64,000 nt of DNA from Phaeodactylibacter sp. (GCF_022763345.1 NZ_JALEGS010000085.1:1-64000); one strand, 5' to 3'. Shown: positions 8,586-18,689, counted from the first letter of the stretch. Numbers and translations: made by a program. Notes: generated by a model from the letters alone, not told the origin.

Positions 8586-9034
8586 AGTGCGATAATTTAG
8601 CTCATGGGTATTTATGACTTATACCTCGGTCAAAGTAACAATAAACCAATAACACAAAATTTAAGCTACTGCCAAAATTTAAGGGAGCCGTAGCCTGTTT
8701 TGGGTAGATGACCAGACTTATTTGTTTTGGTATGCAGACGAGTCAGCGTAACCCGATTCTTTTACGCTGTACCTAAATTAGCCTTTTGGCAAGGCTCTTT
8801 CAACATAGTTTACGAGGGGGGATTTTAGACTGTTGCAATCTGAGGCGAAAATAACTAAATATTTTAGATTTTTCTACTCCTTGCATTCAGTTTGTCTGTC
8901 CAGACCCACTTAAAACCAGCTTTGGCTAAACTCTGTTGCGATTCACAGCGGCTTTTTTGCCCTGATTTTTCACTGAAATGTTAAATTGTATTAATTTACA
9001 CATCCAAATTTCCTACTTAGCGAATAAATCCTAG
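8586..9034. other. Divergent intergenic region between the peroxidase and surface beta-protein genes
   Basis: The full gap between the two divergent genes is 662 nt. This AT-rich part should contain the peroxidase promoter. I see no open frame with coding character, no tRNA and no clear TAnnTTTG element in it. The remaining part, from about 9035, holds three nested hairpins and a terminator, annotated separately as a candidate small RNA. Confidence 0.5.
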
Positions 9035-9160
9035 CCTGAATCGGTTTAACAACCGCTACGGCTAATGAGTGGTATGGCAAGAGTGCCTTACACTCAATAG
9101 CCATACAACAGTCGGGTGATTTCTTGAAGAAAGGGCAGCTTTGGTTGCCCTTTCGTTTTT
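9035..9160 (+). ncRNA. Candidate small structured RNA with its own terminator
   Basis: Three stems follow each other: CGGTT-TAAC-AACCG at 9042-9055; a nested pair with outer arm GTATGGC (9072-9078) and GCCATAC (9100-9106) enclosing GAGTG-CCTTA-CACTC (9081-9095); and a strong final hairpin with a T-rich tail at 9130-9160. There is no reading frame of note. The terminator lies 87 nt upstream of the next gene, so it cannot end that gene's transcript. The element is therefore either a free-standing sRNA or an attenuating leader of the 9248 gene. It matches no RNA family I recognise. The 5' end is not defined, because no clear promoter is visible. Confidence 0.5.
9130..9160 (+). terminator. Intrinsic terminator upstream of the surface beta-protein gene
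   Basis: AAAGGGCAGC (9130-9139) pairs with GTTGCCCTTT (9144-9153) around a TTTG loop with one G-T wobble, followed by CGTTTTT. It ends the candidate small RNA, or acts as an attenuator for the gene at 9248. Confidence 0.75.
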
Positions 9161-9247
9161 GACTTTACCCGGACATCCTCTCCGTCCCGGTGTACGCCAA
9201 CTGCTTTTATTTCGTTATTTCGGGAAACGCAACGCAAGTAAACACGC

Positions 9248-12200
9248 ATGCCAAAGGCATTCAGGATATGGGAATGGATTGAAGCATGGGGAGGTATGGC
9301 CTGCCGGGCGATAGCCTTCTGCTGGTTCCTGTCCCTGTTTACCAGTCTGTCCGCTCAGGTGGCACCTGCCAACAATTTGCGCACAGTGGACTATACTCCG
9401 GAGTCTTCCTTATTATGGTCGGATTCGCTGACTATCGTGCCGGGCAGCCTTTTGGTTAGGGATACCCTTGGAGAACCGCTTCCCAAAGCCTGGTTTAAGG
9501 TGGCGGACCGACAGATTAGGTTTGATACTGCCATTTTGCAGTACCCCAAAGTGCAGCTTTCCTATCGTGTGCTGCCCTTTGCGCTGGGTGCCGAGCAGCA
9601 ACGCCTGGATACCAGCCTGGCCAAGCCTTTGGATGACGGAGGCATCGGCCTGGCGTACAATCCCTATGAGCGCGATGAGCAGCTACTCGACTTCCGGGGG
9701 CTCAACTACAACGGCAACTTCACCCGGGGCATTTCCTTCGGCAACAATCAGGACCTGGTCCTCAACTCCAGTTTCAACCTGCAACTCGCGGGCGAACTTG
9801 GCGACGGGGTGGAGATCGTGGCGGCCATTACAGACGAGAACATCCCCATTCAGCCGGAAGGCAATACACAACAGCTTCGGGAGTTCGATCGCATTTTTAT
9901 TCAGTTGCGTAAAGGGCAGAATCAGCTCACAGCTGGAGACTATGAATTGCAGCGGCCGGACAGCTATTTTATGAATTATTTCAAAAAACTGCAGGGCGCG
10001 ACTTTTTCCAACGTATCCAACTTTGAAAATGGCGGGCAGCTATCGTCTCAGGCAAGTGTGGCCATCAGCCGGGGGCAGTTTACCCGCAATTTCATTGATG
10101 CCATCGAAGGGAATCAGGGGCCCTACAAACTACGGGGTGGGGAAGGGGAGCGCTTCATCATTGTCCTTTCCGGTACGGAACGGGTTTTCCTGGATGGCGA
10201 ACAATTGGTGCGGGGGCTGGAGGAAGACTACATCATAGATTACAACCGGGGCGAGCTCACCTTCACCAATAAGCGCCTGATCACTAAGGACAGCCGGATT
10301 GTCGTGGAGTTTGAGTACGCCGATCAAAACTATGTGCGCTCCCTTTATGCGGTCAGCTCCGCCTATGAAAAGGACCGCTTTAAGCTCAATTTCAATCTCT
10401 TCAATCAGCAGGACAGTAGAAATGCCACCGGGGAATTGCAGCTTACCGATGAGGACAAACGCTTGCTCAGTGAGGCGGGCGACCGGGAGGGTGGAGCTTT
10501 GCTGCCGAGTCTGGATACACTTGGGGAGTTTTCTCCGTCACGAGTGGCTTACCGGCAGGTCGACACACTGATTAGTTGCGGGCTGCAGGATACGTTGCTG
10601 CAATACCTGGTCTTTACCACTGAGCCTCAGGACAGCCTGCTTACGGCCCGCTTTTCTTTTGTGGGGCAGGGCAACGGGCAGTACATCCTTGATGCCAGTC
10701 AGCCCGCCAATGAGCGCGTCTATCGCTGGGTGGGGCTGGATGAGAATTGTCAACCTGCCGGGGACTTTGCACCGGTAATTCAGCTGACGCCCCCCCGGCA
10801 GCAGCAGCTCTATACCCTGGGAGGCAGCTATGATTTTTCTGAATATACCAAAGTAAGGGCAGAGGTAGGTATGAGCCGCAATGACCTCAACCGCTTTTCG
10901 GACCTGGACAGCGAAGACGACTTAGGGTTTTCGGCCTACACCGAGTTGCAGCACCGGTTGCTCCCGGGGGGCGACAGCAGTGGATGGCAGCTGGATACCC
11001 GATTGAGCTATGAGTGGGTACAGGCCGATTTCGAACCCCTCAACCCCTACCGCAACCCCGAGTTCCTTCGAGACTGGAGCCTGGCAAATGTACAGGGGCA
11101 GGGCAGTGTGCCGGAAGCAGAAGAGCAAATTGGAAGAGGTGGTTTTGATCTGCGCAAGCGAGGCGTTGGGGAGCTGAGCTACGAACTGAGCGGCTTTCGC
11201 AGAGATACCCTCTATCAGGGATGGCAACACCGCTTGCAGGTGCGGGAACAGCTCGAAGACTGGCAGGTGGAACTGGATGGCAGCCTGCTTAGCACGGAGA
11301 GCACTACGCAAAGTACCCGCTTTCTGCGCCCGCGAGGGACCATTGCTTACGCCATTCCCTGGCTGGGGCGTACCCGCCTGGGGGCGTATGGCGAACAGGA
11401 GCGCAATGAACGCTTTGCCACCGGCATAGACACCCTCGATGCGAGCAGTTTTTACTACAACCGCTACCGGTTTTTCCTGGAATCGCCGGAGCAGGACAAC
11501 TGGCAGTGGGGCAGCAGCTTTAGTGAGCGGATCGATTATGCGCCGGTAGGGGAGCGCTTTCTGCAAAGCGCCCGGGCAAGCGAGGCGAATATCAATGGCA
11601 AATGGCGCTACCAAAAAGCCCGAAACCGGCTGCAACTGGCTGGCAATTTTACCTACCGCCGCCTGGGCATCAGCCGGCCAGAAACGACCAATCAGGAAGC
11701 CGGGGAGACCTTCCTGGGGCGGGGCGACCTTAACTTTACCATCCTGAAGGGGGTGGTGCAATCGTCAAACACCTATGAGATTGGTTCAGGGCAGGAGGCC
11801 AAGGTGGAATTCACCTACGTGAAAGTGCGGCCGGGCGAGGGTACCTACATCTGGCTGGATTCGCTCTATAATAATGATGGTGTCATTCAGCAAAATGAAA
11901 TGGAAATTGCCCCCTTTCAGGACCTGGCTGATTATGTACGGGTGACGGCTGTGACGGATGAGTTTATCCGCACCGATGATGTGCGCCTGAACCAAAGCCT
12001 GCGCATTACCCCCAAAGCCGTGTGGTACAACGAAGAGGGTTGGAAGGCGACGCTGGCCCGCTTTTCCACGCTGTCCAACCTAACCATCAACCGGAAGACC
12101 CAGGCCACGGAAAGTGTGTCGGCCTGGAACCCGTTTCAGCTGGATGTAGCGGATTCCTCCCTGGTGGCCGTTAGTTCTAATATCCGGAACGTGCTTTTTT

Positions 12201-12817
12201 TTAATCAGGCGGACCCTACGTATGACTTGCAGGTCGGCATGAGCGATGTGCGGAACAAATTTGTACAGACTTCAGGCTTCGAAAGCCGCCGCAACAGCGA
12301 GCAGTACCTGCGGGGCCGCTGGAATATCTCCAGGGCGGTGAGCACTGAGTTTGCGCTGTCCCAGGGCCGCCGCACCAATGACTCTGAGTTTTTCAATAAT
12401 AAGGATTTCGATATCCGCTATTACGAGGCGGGGCCCGAAGTGACGCTGATCCCCTCCCGGGCTTTTCGGGCCACGCTATCGTATGAGTTCCGTCAGGATG
12501 ATGACCAGCTACCGGATGGGAATGCCTTTGCCCAGCGGCACAGCTTTGAAGCGGAAGCCCGGTACAATCAATCCACTCAGACGTCCATTCAGCTCCGTAC
12601 CTCTCTGGTCGCTGTGGATTTTGACGGACCGGCAAATTCTCCGGTGGGTTTTGCCATTCTCAATGGCCTGCAGGATGGGCGCAATTTCCTATGGAGCCTG
12701 ACCCTTGACCAGCAGCTGGCCAAAAACATACAGCTCCGCCTCAGCTACGAAGGGCGGAAGACGGGGGAGGCGAATGTCGTCCACACTGGCCGGGCGCAGG
12801 TGGCCGCCAATTTTTGA
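9248..12817 (+). CDS. Large beta-rich outer-membrane/surface protein, distantly SprA-like
   Basis: This 1189-residue protein has an N-terminal signal segment (FLSLFTSLSAQ, ending near residue 37) and an overall beta-strand pattern with alternating aromatic and polar residues, ending in an aromatic-containing strand as in outer-membrane barrels. The block around residues 330-360 (EEDYIIDYNRGELTFTNKRL then ITKDSRIVVEFEYAD) also occurs in the gliding/T9SS protein SprA and in other large Bacteroidota surface proteins. SprA itself is about twice this length, so this is not SprA. The function is unknown; a transport or assembly pore is a guess. It converges directly on porX with no spacer, and a hairpin-rich leader precedes it. 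No sorting domain is present. Confidence 0.6.
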   Translation: MPKAFRIWEWIEAWGGMACRAIAFCWFLSLFTSLSAQVAPANNLRTVDYTPESSLLWSDSLTIVPGSLLVRDTLGEPLPKAWFKVADRQIRFDTAILQYPKVQLSYRVLPFALGAEQQRLDTSLAKPLDDGGIGLAYNPYERDEQLLDFRGLNYNGNFTRGISFGNNQDLVLNSSFNLQLAGELGDGVEIVAAITDENIPIQPEGNTQQLREFDRIFIQLRKGQNQLTAGDYELQRPDSYFMNYFKKLQGATFSNVSNFENGGQLSSQASVAISRGQFTRNFIDAIEGNQGPYKLRGGEGERFIIVLSGTERVFLDGEQLVRGLEEDYIIDYNRGELTFTNKRLITKDSRIVVEFEYADQNYVRSLYAVSSAYEKDRFKLNFNLFNQQDSRNATGELQLTDEDKRLLSEAGDREGGALLPSLDTLGEFSPSRVAYRQVDTLISCGLQDTLLQYLVFTTEPQDSLLTARFSFVGQGNGQYILDASQPANERVYRWVGLDENCQPAGDFAPVIQLTPPRQQQLYTLGGSYDFSEYTKVRAEVGMSRNDLNRFSDLDSEDDLGFSAYTELQHRLLPGGDSSGWQLDTRLSYEWVQADFEPLNPYRNPEFLRDWSLANVQGQGSVPEAEEQIGRGGFDLRKRGVGELSYELSGFRRDTLYQGWQHRLQVREQLEDWQVELDGSLLSTESTTQSTRFLRPRGTIAYAIPWLGRTRLGAYGEQERNERFATGIDTLDASSFYYNRYRFFLESPEQDNWQWGSSFSERIDYAPVGERFLQSARASEANINGKWRYQKARNRLQLAGNFTYRRLGISRPETTNQEAGETFLGRGDLNFTILKGVVQSSNTYEIGSGQEAKVEFTYVKVRPGEGTYIWLDSLYNNDGVIQQNEMEIAPFQDLADYVRVTAVTDEFIRTDDVRLNQSLRITPKAVWYNEEGWKATLARFSTLSNLTINRKTQATESVSAWNPFQLDVADSSLVAVSSNIRNVLFFNQADPTYDLQVGMSDVRNKFVQTSGFESRRNSEQYLRGRWNISRAVSTEFALSQGRRTNDSEFFNNKDFDIRYYEAGPEVTLIPSRAFRATLSYEFRQDDDQLPDGNAFAQRHSFEAEARYNQSTQTSIQLRTSLVAVDFDGPANSPVGFAILNGLQDGRNFLWSLTLDQQLAKNIQLRLSYEGRKTGEANVVHTGRAQVAANF

Positions 12818-14371
12818 TTACCGGGGGCTCATCCTTACAACCGGGCAGATGATCTCCTCCAGGCTGATGCCGCCGTGCTGGAAAGTATTGCGGTAGTAGT
12901 TGTTGTAGTAATTGTAGTTGTTGGGGTAGAGGAAGTATTTGTCCTCCTTCGCAAAGATGAAGGTAGAGCTAACGTTCGGCCGCGGAAGCTTGGCGTGTTT
13001 GGGGTCGCGCACATCGAGGACATCCTTACGGTCGTACTGCAGGTTCTTGCCCACTTTGTAGCGCAGGTTGGTCGTGGTGTCCCGGTCGCCGATCACCCGG
13101 CTCGGTGTTTTGACCCGGATGGTGCCATGGTCGGTAGTCACGAAAAGCTGCGCTCCTTTTTCAGCGGCCTGCTGCAAAGCCTCCCAAAGTTGAGAATTGC
13201 GGAACCAAGAGCGAGTGAGGGAACGATAGGCCTTCTCATCACCCGCCAGTTCCTTGAGGACCTCCATCTCCGTACGAGCGTGGGACAGCATGTCAATGAA
13301 GTTGTAGACGATGACTGTGAAGTCGTTATTCAGGTGGTTAAGGATGTTATCGTTGAGCTGTTTGGCGTGGTTGGCATTGGTGACCTTGACATAGTCAAAC
13401 TTGATCTCTTTGCGGATGGTTCGCCCAATCAGCTCCGTGAGGAAATCATGCTCATGTAAGTTTTTACCGCCATCATCGATATCATTTTTCCACCAGGTAG
13501 GATAGTATTGCTCGATTTCGGAAGGCATAAGCCCGGCAAAGATCGCATTGCGGCTGTACTGCGTAGAGGTAGGAAGGATACTGTAAAAGTAGTCCTCCTC
13601 TTCGGTGCGGTAAAATTCGTTGAAGATGGGCTCGAGCATACGCCACTGATCATAGCGCAGGTTGTCGAGCAGCAGCAAAATGGTAGGGGCATCGCTATCC
13701 ATTTTCGGAAACACCTTAGAACGTAGCAAATCGTTGGACATTACCGGGCCGTCCTTATCGCGGATCCAGCCCAGGTAGTTCTTTTCAATGTATTTGGAGA
13801 AGGCCGCATTGGCTTCGCTCTTCTGATCAGAGAGGATGTCCCACATGCCGCTTGAGTTGGATTCGTCGAGCTTGATCTCCCAGTTGATGATTTTGCGGTA
13901 GATGTCCACCCACTCCTCGTAGTTGAGCCCGCTGTTGATTTCCATGAAAATCTGCCGGAACTCCTGCTGGTAATCAGAGGAGGTCTTTTCCCGCACCAGG
14001 CGTTTGTTGTCTACAATTTTCTTGAGGGTCAGCAGGATTTGGTTGGGATTGACCGGCTTGATGAGGTAGTCGGTAATCTGAGCGCCGAGGGCTTCCTCCA
14101 TCACATTCTCTGCCTCATTTTTGGTAATCATCACGACGGGCAGGTGCTGCCGTTTCGCTTTGATTTTTGCGAGGGTTTCCAGCCCGGTAATGCCCGGCAT
14201 GCTTTCATCGAGAAAGACAACGTCGATGTCATTGCGTTCGTCGCACTCTTCCAGCGCGTCGTACCCGTTGGTAACGGTAATGACCTCGTAGCCTTTCTTT
14301 TCCAAAAACATAAGCTGAGGTTTGAGCAGATCGATTTCGTCATCTGCCCAGAGAATGGTGATGTTTTCCAT
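12818..14371 (-). CDS. porX: PorX, T9SS response regulator with a PglZ phosphatase domain
   Basis: This 517-residue protein has a CheY-type receiver at residues 1-125 (acidic pair WADDE near 9-12, phospho-acceptor D55 in VVFLDESMPG, Lys in YLIKPVNP) followed by a PglZ/alkaline-phosphatase-superfamily domain. Metal-site motifs there include LLLLDNLRYDQWR and VTTDHGTIR. This architecture is that of PorX, the regulator that with PorY controls T9SS gene expression in Porphyromonas and relatives; the C-terminal domain is a zinc-dependent phosphodiesterase in characterised members. The five T9SS cargo genes in this window are plausible clients of the pathway. It ends immediately against the 9248-12817 gene, in convergent orientation. 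Confidence 0.93.
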   Translation of the reverse strand: MENITILWADDEIDLLKPQLMFLEKKGYEVITVTNGYDALEECDERNDIDVVFLDESMPGITGLETLAKIKAKRQHLPVVMITKNEAENVMEEALGAQITDYLIKPVNPNQILLTLKKIVDNKRLVREKTSSDYQQEFRQIFMEINSGLNYEEWVDIYRKIINWEIKLDESNSSGMWDILSDQKSEANAAFSKYIEKNYLGWIRDKDGPVMSNDLLRSKVFPKMDSDAPTILLLLDNLRYDQWRMLEPIFNEFYRTEEEDYFYSILPTSTQYSRNAIFAGLMPSEIEQYYPTWWKNDIDDGGKNLHEHDFLTELIGRTIRKEIKFDYVKVTNANHAKQLNDNILNHLNNDFTVIVYNFIDMLSHARTEMEVLKELAGDEKAYRSLTRSWFRNSQLWEALQQAAEKGAQLFVTTDHGTIRVKTPSRVIGDRDTTTNLRYKVGKNLQYDRKDVLDVRDPKHAKLPRPNVSSTFIFAKEDKYFLYPNNYNYYNNYYRNTFQHGGISLEEIICPVVRMSPR

Positions 14372-14581
14372 ATTGCTTTTTTGACTGTTTCTTCGCCTTG
14401 GTCTATTGTAATAAGCGCATATTGAAGGAAAACGTTGTATAGCGGTAAGTTTATTATCTGCTAACGGGTGTTATTCGGAAAAAGGGCACTGATTGGCACA
14501 GCCTTTCCCCGGAGTGGGTTTAAAATATTAACTTTATCCAAAACCAGCCGTTTCACCTGACAAACAGCAGAAAGACCTCAA

Positions 14582-15799
14582 ATGAAGAACAAAAAAATCC
14601 TCAACGATCCGGTCTATGGCTTCGTTGGGATTCCCTACGGCATCATCTTCAATCTGGTAGAGCATCCCTACTTTCAGCGTTTGCGGCGCATCAAGCAGAC
14701 GAGCCTTACGCACTTGGTTTACCCCGGCGCCTTGCACACCCGCTTTCATCATGCCCTGGGCGCTCTGCACCTGATGCAGCAGGCTATAGAAGTGCTGCGC
14801 TCCAAAGATGTGCACATCACGCAGGAAGAAGCCGAGGGCGTTTGCATCGCCATTCTGCTCCACGATATCGGGCATGGCCCCTTTTCCCACACCCTGGAGC
14901 ATACGCTCATGCAGGTCACGCACGAAGACCTGTCCCTCTACTTTATGGAAGAGCTCAACGAAGCTTTTCAGGGAAGGCTGGAGCTGGCCATGTCCATTTT
15001 CAAAGATGAATATCCAAAGCCTTTTCTGCATCAACTGGTTTCGGGCCAATTGGATATGGACCGCATGGATTACCTCAACCGGGACAGCTTTTTCACCGGG
15101 GTGCATGAGGGCGTGATCGGGTATGACCGCATCATCAAGATGCTGGCGGTACGGGATGGTGAGCTGGTGGTAGAGGAAAAAGGCATTTATTCCATAGAGA
15201 AATTTCTCATTGCCCGCCGCATCATGTACTGGCAGGTGTACCTTCACAAAACGGTCCTCTCGGCCGAACAAATGATGATCGTTGCGCTGAAGCGCGCCAA
15301 AGACCTGGTCAAACAGGGGGAAGCAGTGGAAGCGCCCCCGGCGCTAAGTTTTTTCCTCAACGGCGCCCCTGCTGCTGCTGATTTTGCGGAAAACCGCAGT
15401 GCCCTGCTCCAACGCTTTGCTGCCCTGGACGATTACGATGTCATGACCGCTTTCAAGTACTGGCAGCACCATTCAGACAAAGTGCTGGCTTACCTGTCGC
15501 AGTGCCTCATCAACCGCCGCTTGTTCCGCCTGGAGTTCAGTCACGAGCCCTTTGATGCCGCTTATCTGGAGCGGGTCAAACAGGCCGTGCTGGACTGGAG
15601 CGAGCTGGACCCAAGTGCGCTGGACTACCTTTTTATACAGGGTGAAGAAGCCAATGCCGCCTACCGCAAAAGCAAAGACGAGATCAAAATCCTCCGCAAA
15701 AACGGGCAAGTGCGGCCGATGTCAGAAAGTACGGATTACAACATACAGTCCAAAGCGGTGCGCAAACACTATATCTGTTACCCCAAGATTAAGTTCTGA
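14582..15799 (+). CDS. HD-domain phosphohydrolase (dGTPase-like)
   Basis: This 405-residue protein has an N-terminal HD domain. Metal-binding motifs are RFHHALGALHL near residue 54, LLHDIGHGPFSHTLEH near 97 and DMDRMDYLNRD near 158. Arrangement and length match the YwfO/SAMHD1-like family of HD hydrolases, whose members act on nucleotides such as dNTPs. The substrate is not determined. The C-terminal third is helical and carries no recognised domain. The gene is divergent from porX across a 210-nt gap, and the MFS transporter follows after 70 nt. Confidence 0.85.
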   Translation: MKNKKILNDPVYGFVGIPYGIIFNLVEHPYFQRLRRIKQTSLTHLVYPGALHTRFHHALGALHLMQQAIEVLRSKDVHITQEEAEGVCIAILLHDIGHGPFSHTLEHTLMQVTHEDLSLYFMEELNEAFQGRLELAMSIFKDEYPKPFLHQLVSGQLDMDRMDYLNRDSFFTGVHEGVIGYDRIIKMLAVRDGELVVEEKGIYSIEKFLIARRIMYWQVYLHKTVLSAEQMMIVALKRAKDLVKQGEAVEAPPALSFFLNGAPAAADFAENRSALLQRFAALDDYDVMTAFKYWQHHSDKVLAYLSQCLINRRLFRLEFSHEPFDAAYLERVKQAVLDWSELDPSALDYLFIQGEEANAAYRKSKDEIKILRKNGQVRPMSESTDYNIQSKAVRKHYICYPKIKF

Positions 15800-15869
15800 T
15801 CTTTAGCAGCCCGGGTGAAACTATTGCCCGCCGTTAAGGGTTTGTGTTGGAACTCGAAAGCTGCTAAAA

Positions 15870-17093
15870 ATGGTTAAACCTGCACTGAATGCCCCCGAAA
15901 CACCCGTCATGAACGAGAAGCTGCTGCTTTTCCTCCTGGCCATGGTGCAATTTACCCACATTATCGACTTCATGATCATCATGCCGCTTGGCAAACAGTT
16001 TATGCAGCTGTTTGATATTAGCCCGCAGCAGTTTAGCGTCATTGTATCGGCCTATGCGCTAAGTGCTTTCGCTGTAGGTTTTCTGAGTGCAATGTACATC
16101 GATCGGTTTGACCGGAAAAAGGCACTCGCTTTTACCTATCTGGGCTTCACCCTGGGGACGTTTGCCTGTGGGCTGGCCGATGATTACTACATCTTCCTGG
16201 CAGCGCGTAGCATCACTGGCGCTTTCGGTGGGGTGCTTTCCGCTCTGGTCCTCTCTATCATTGGCGATGCCATTCCGCTCAAGCGGCGCGGGCAGGCAAT
16301 GGGGGTGGTAATGACCGCCTTTTCTGCGGCCTCTGTTGTGGGCGTGCCGGCGGGGCTTTACCTGGCGGCATCTTTTAGCTGGAGGGCCACCTTCTTCGTG
16401 ATTGGCGGCATCGCTGCGGTCGTCCTGGTACTGATTTTCTTTTTCATTCCGGCCCTCAACCGGCACCTGCGGGGAGAAGGTATACAGCGCAACCCCTTTC
16501 GGGTTATGGGCAATATTTTCAAGGACGGCAATCAGCGAATGGCGCTGTTGTTTACGACTATCCTGATGTTGGGGCATTTCACCATCATCCCTTTCATTGC
16601 CCCGTATATGCAGCTCAATATCGGGTTTTCGGATCATCAGGTGACCTATATTTATGCGGTTGGCGGGGCGCTCACTATATTTCTGTTGCCGTTCTTCGGG
16701 CGGCTGGCAGACCGGTTTGGGCATGCGCGCGTGTTCACCTTTGCCAGTTTAGGCGCGTTGGCGTCTATTTATGCCATTACCAATCTGGATACGGCTTCCA
16801 TTGCACTGGCCTTGTGCGTGACGTCCAGCTTCTTTGTGGTGGCCAGCGGCCGGAATGTGCCGGCTACAACGATGGTGACTTCAGTGGTGCGGCCCGAGAG
16901 CCGGGGCAGTTTCATGAGTGTGCGGACTTCCATCAACCAAATGGCGATGGGGCTTTCCTCTTTTGTGGCGGGCCTGATTGTACAAGAAAATACGGATGGT
17001 TCGCTCGTTGATTATGAATACGTTGGCTATATCGCTATTGTCATGAGTTTGCTCGCAGTAGCCCTGGCCTGGCGGTTGAAGGCGGTGGAGTAG
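15870..17093 (+). CDS. MFS transporter, drug/sugar efflux type
   Basis: This 407-residue protein has twelve hydrophobic segments. The loop between segments 2 and 3 reads YIDRFDRKKAL, the signature of the major facilitator superfamily, and the fifth segment carries GVPAGLYLA, similar to the antiporter motif of DHA1-type exporters (AraJ/YdhP-like). It is probably a proton-driven exporter; the substrate is unknown. A second ATG at 15909 (MNEKLLLFLL) would remove 13 hydrophilic residues and is an equally good start. It converges on the minus-strand hypothetical gene with a 3-nt gap. Confidence 0.85.
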   Translation: MVKPALNAPETPVMNEKLLLFLLAMVQFTHIIDFMIIMPLGKQFMQLFDISPQQFSVIVSAYALSAFAVGFLSAMYIDRFDRKKALAFTYLGFTLGTFACGLADDYYIFLAARSITGAFGGVLSALVLSIIGDAIPLKRRGQAMGVVMTAFSAASVVGVPAGLYLAASFSWRATFFVIGGIAAVVLVLIFFFIPALNRHLRGEGIQRNPFRVMGNIFKDGNQRMALLFTTILMLGHFTIIPFIAPYMQLNIGFSDHQVTYIYAVGGALTIFLLPFFGRLADRFGHARVFTFASLGALASIYAITNLDTASIALALCVTSSFFVVASGRNVPATTMVTSVVRPESRGSFMSVRTSINQMAMGLSSFVAGLIVQENTDGSLVDYEYVGYIAIVMSLLAVALAWRLKAVE

Positions 17094-17096
17094 GGC

Positions 17097-18548
17097 TCAA
17101 TTCCGCATGTCCGCAATTTTTTCCTGCAGCCACTGTCGGGAAGCGAGGGCTTCACAAGCCTGAACCTGCTGTTCAATTTTGTCGAGCGCTTTGTCGTCGC
17201 CCGGATTGACTCTCGACAGCCGGCGGGTAAACCGGATGACATTCACATACTGCTCCTTGACGTCGCGGGCAATTTCCCGGTTGCGCCTCAGGTAAATGCG
17301 GAAGCTATCGAGCAAAGAATCCAGCGCCAGAAATTCGCCCATCTCAAAGTAGGTCAGCAACAGGAGCAGCTTACTGCCCAGTGTGTAAACAATGGACTCA
17401 TACTCCACCTCCCGCAATTGGGCAATCACCTCATCGTACTTTTCCTGGTGGAAATAAACTTTTGCGAGGTTATAAGTCAGGGCATTGCGCCGGTGCTCTT
17501 CGGGTAGCTTTTCAGTGTAGTTTTGGATGAAGTACTCCACCCAGTCCAGCTCTTTGATGTGCAGCCCCACGGTGATGATGTTCTTGTAATCCTGATAGCT
17601 GAGTACCCCGTTTTTCATCAGCAGGCCCGCTTCGATCGCCTGACGGTAGACATCAAACAGCTCATGGAAAAACCGGGCTTCTCCGGCATTGATTTTTTTG
17701 ATGATGCAGTAGTTGCTCAGGTGGATGCACAGCGCGTTGGCATCGGGCTCGGGGACTTGCTGGACAATATCCTCAAAGAAAGCAGATTTGAGCTGGTAGA
17801 ATAATTCCTCTCCGTCTTCAGCCTCAAAGAGCCTCGCAACCAAGAGGTAGGCGCGCAGCCAGGGTTCCTGCCTGGCATAACCGCCCTGCTCCATTTCCTG
17901 AAAAAGGTGGCCCGGCAGCCGGATGTCTGGTTTTTGCGCGGAGAACAAGCCATAGCCCAGTGCATCGCAGTAGTGTCGTAGCTTATGCAGGTAGTAAGAG
18001 CAATTCAGGTAATAGTCGGCTCGCTCCAGATGAGAGAAATCGGTCTGTTTTTCGGCACGGGCTTCCAGTTGCTGATGGCAGGCCAGGTGGTAGTCGTAAA
18101 GCTGGCGGTAATGGTCCTGTTCCGGGCGCTCAGCGTTTTGTTGAAGGGTGTTAAACTTCTTGGAAAGCCCTCTGAAGTGCTTGTCCTGATGAGGTTCCAC
18201 CACTGTTCCCAGTGTTTTTAATACCTCTTCCTTTTCCTTTGAAGCACAGGTGTTTATGTAGGTGAAGCGGTAGGCTAGCTGTAATAACTCGGAGCAAATC
18301 CGCCTCAGGGTACCATCTTTGTAAGGCGCCTTTCCATACAAACTTTTCCAAACAACCGCTTTGTCTAATTGTTTGTCTCGTTGAAGCTCGTGCATCCTGT
18401 CGCTGCTCAACTGGTCATTTAGGTATCGAAAAAGCAAAAGCAAAGTCTCGCTTTCATTGAAGTACGGAGAGCGCAGAAATCGCTCAAATTGCAGCCGGTC
18501 TCTGGCTGAAAGAGCGGAAAGAAAGGAGATGAGCTTAGGGCTGATCAT
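17097..18548 (-). CDS. Conserved helical hypothetical protein
   Basis: The first ATG is at 18548 and gives 483 residues (MISPKLISFL); a TTG five codons earlier is a weaker start. The protein is rich in Leu, Glu, Arg and Tyr and almost entirely helical, with repeats of about 35-40 residues in the C-terminal half (AKVYFHQEKYDEVIAQLREV is TPR-like). There is no signal peptide or membrane segment, so it is probably a cytoplasmic scaffold. I associate this type of protein with Saprospiria-like genomes but know of no function. It lies between a convergent MFS gene and a divergent secreted-protein gene. Confidence 0.65.
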   Translation of the reverse strand: MISPKLISFLSALSARDRLQFERFLRSPYFNESETLLLLFRYLNDQLSSDRMHELQRDKQLDKAVVWKSLYGKAPYKDGTLRRICSELLQLAYRFTYINTCASKEKEEVLKTLGTVVEPHQDKHFRGLSKKFNTLQQNAERPEQDHYRQLYDYHLACHQQLEARAEKQTDFSHLERADYYLNCSYYLHKLRHYCDALGYGLFSAQKPDIRLPGHLFQEMEQGGYARQEPWLRAYLLVARLFEAEDGEELFYQLKSAFFEDIVQQVPEPDANALCIHLSNYCIIKKINAGEARFFHELFDVYRQAIEAGLLMKNGVLSYQDYKNIITVGLHIKELDWVEYFIQNYTEKLPEEHRRNALTYNLAKVYFHQEKYDEVIAQLREVEYESIVYTLGSKLLLLLTYFEMGEFLALDSLLDSFRIYLRRNREIARDVKEQYVNVIRFTRRLSRVNPGDDKALDKIEQQVQACEALASRQWLQEKIADMRN

Positions 18549-18689
18549 TTTGGGTCCGAACAATTTTGACGCCTTGATTTTGTATATTGCTTTAAATCAA
18601 GTGTTTATGTTATTTTAGGGTAATCAAGTGGCTGACAAAATACAATTTTTGTCCTTTGGCGCAAGTACAATTATGTGCATTTTTGAAAC

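Noticed and set aside
8586..9247. tRNA or known riboswitch in the divergent gap.
   Set aside because: No cloverleaf or known riboswitch core; only the hairpin series described as a candidate small RNA.
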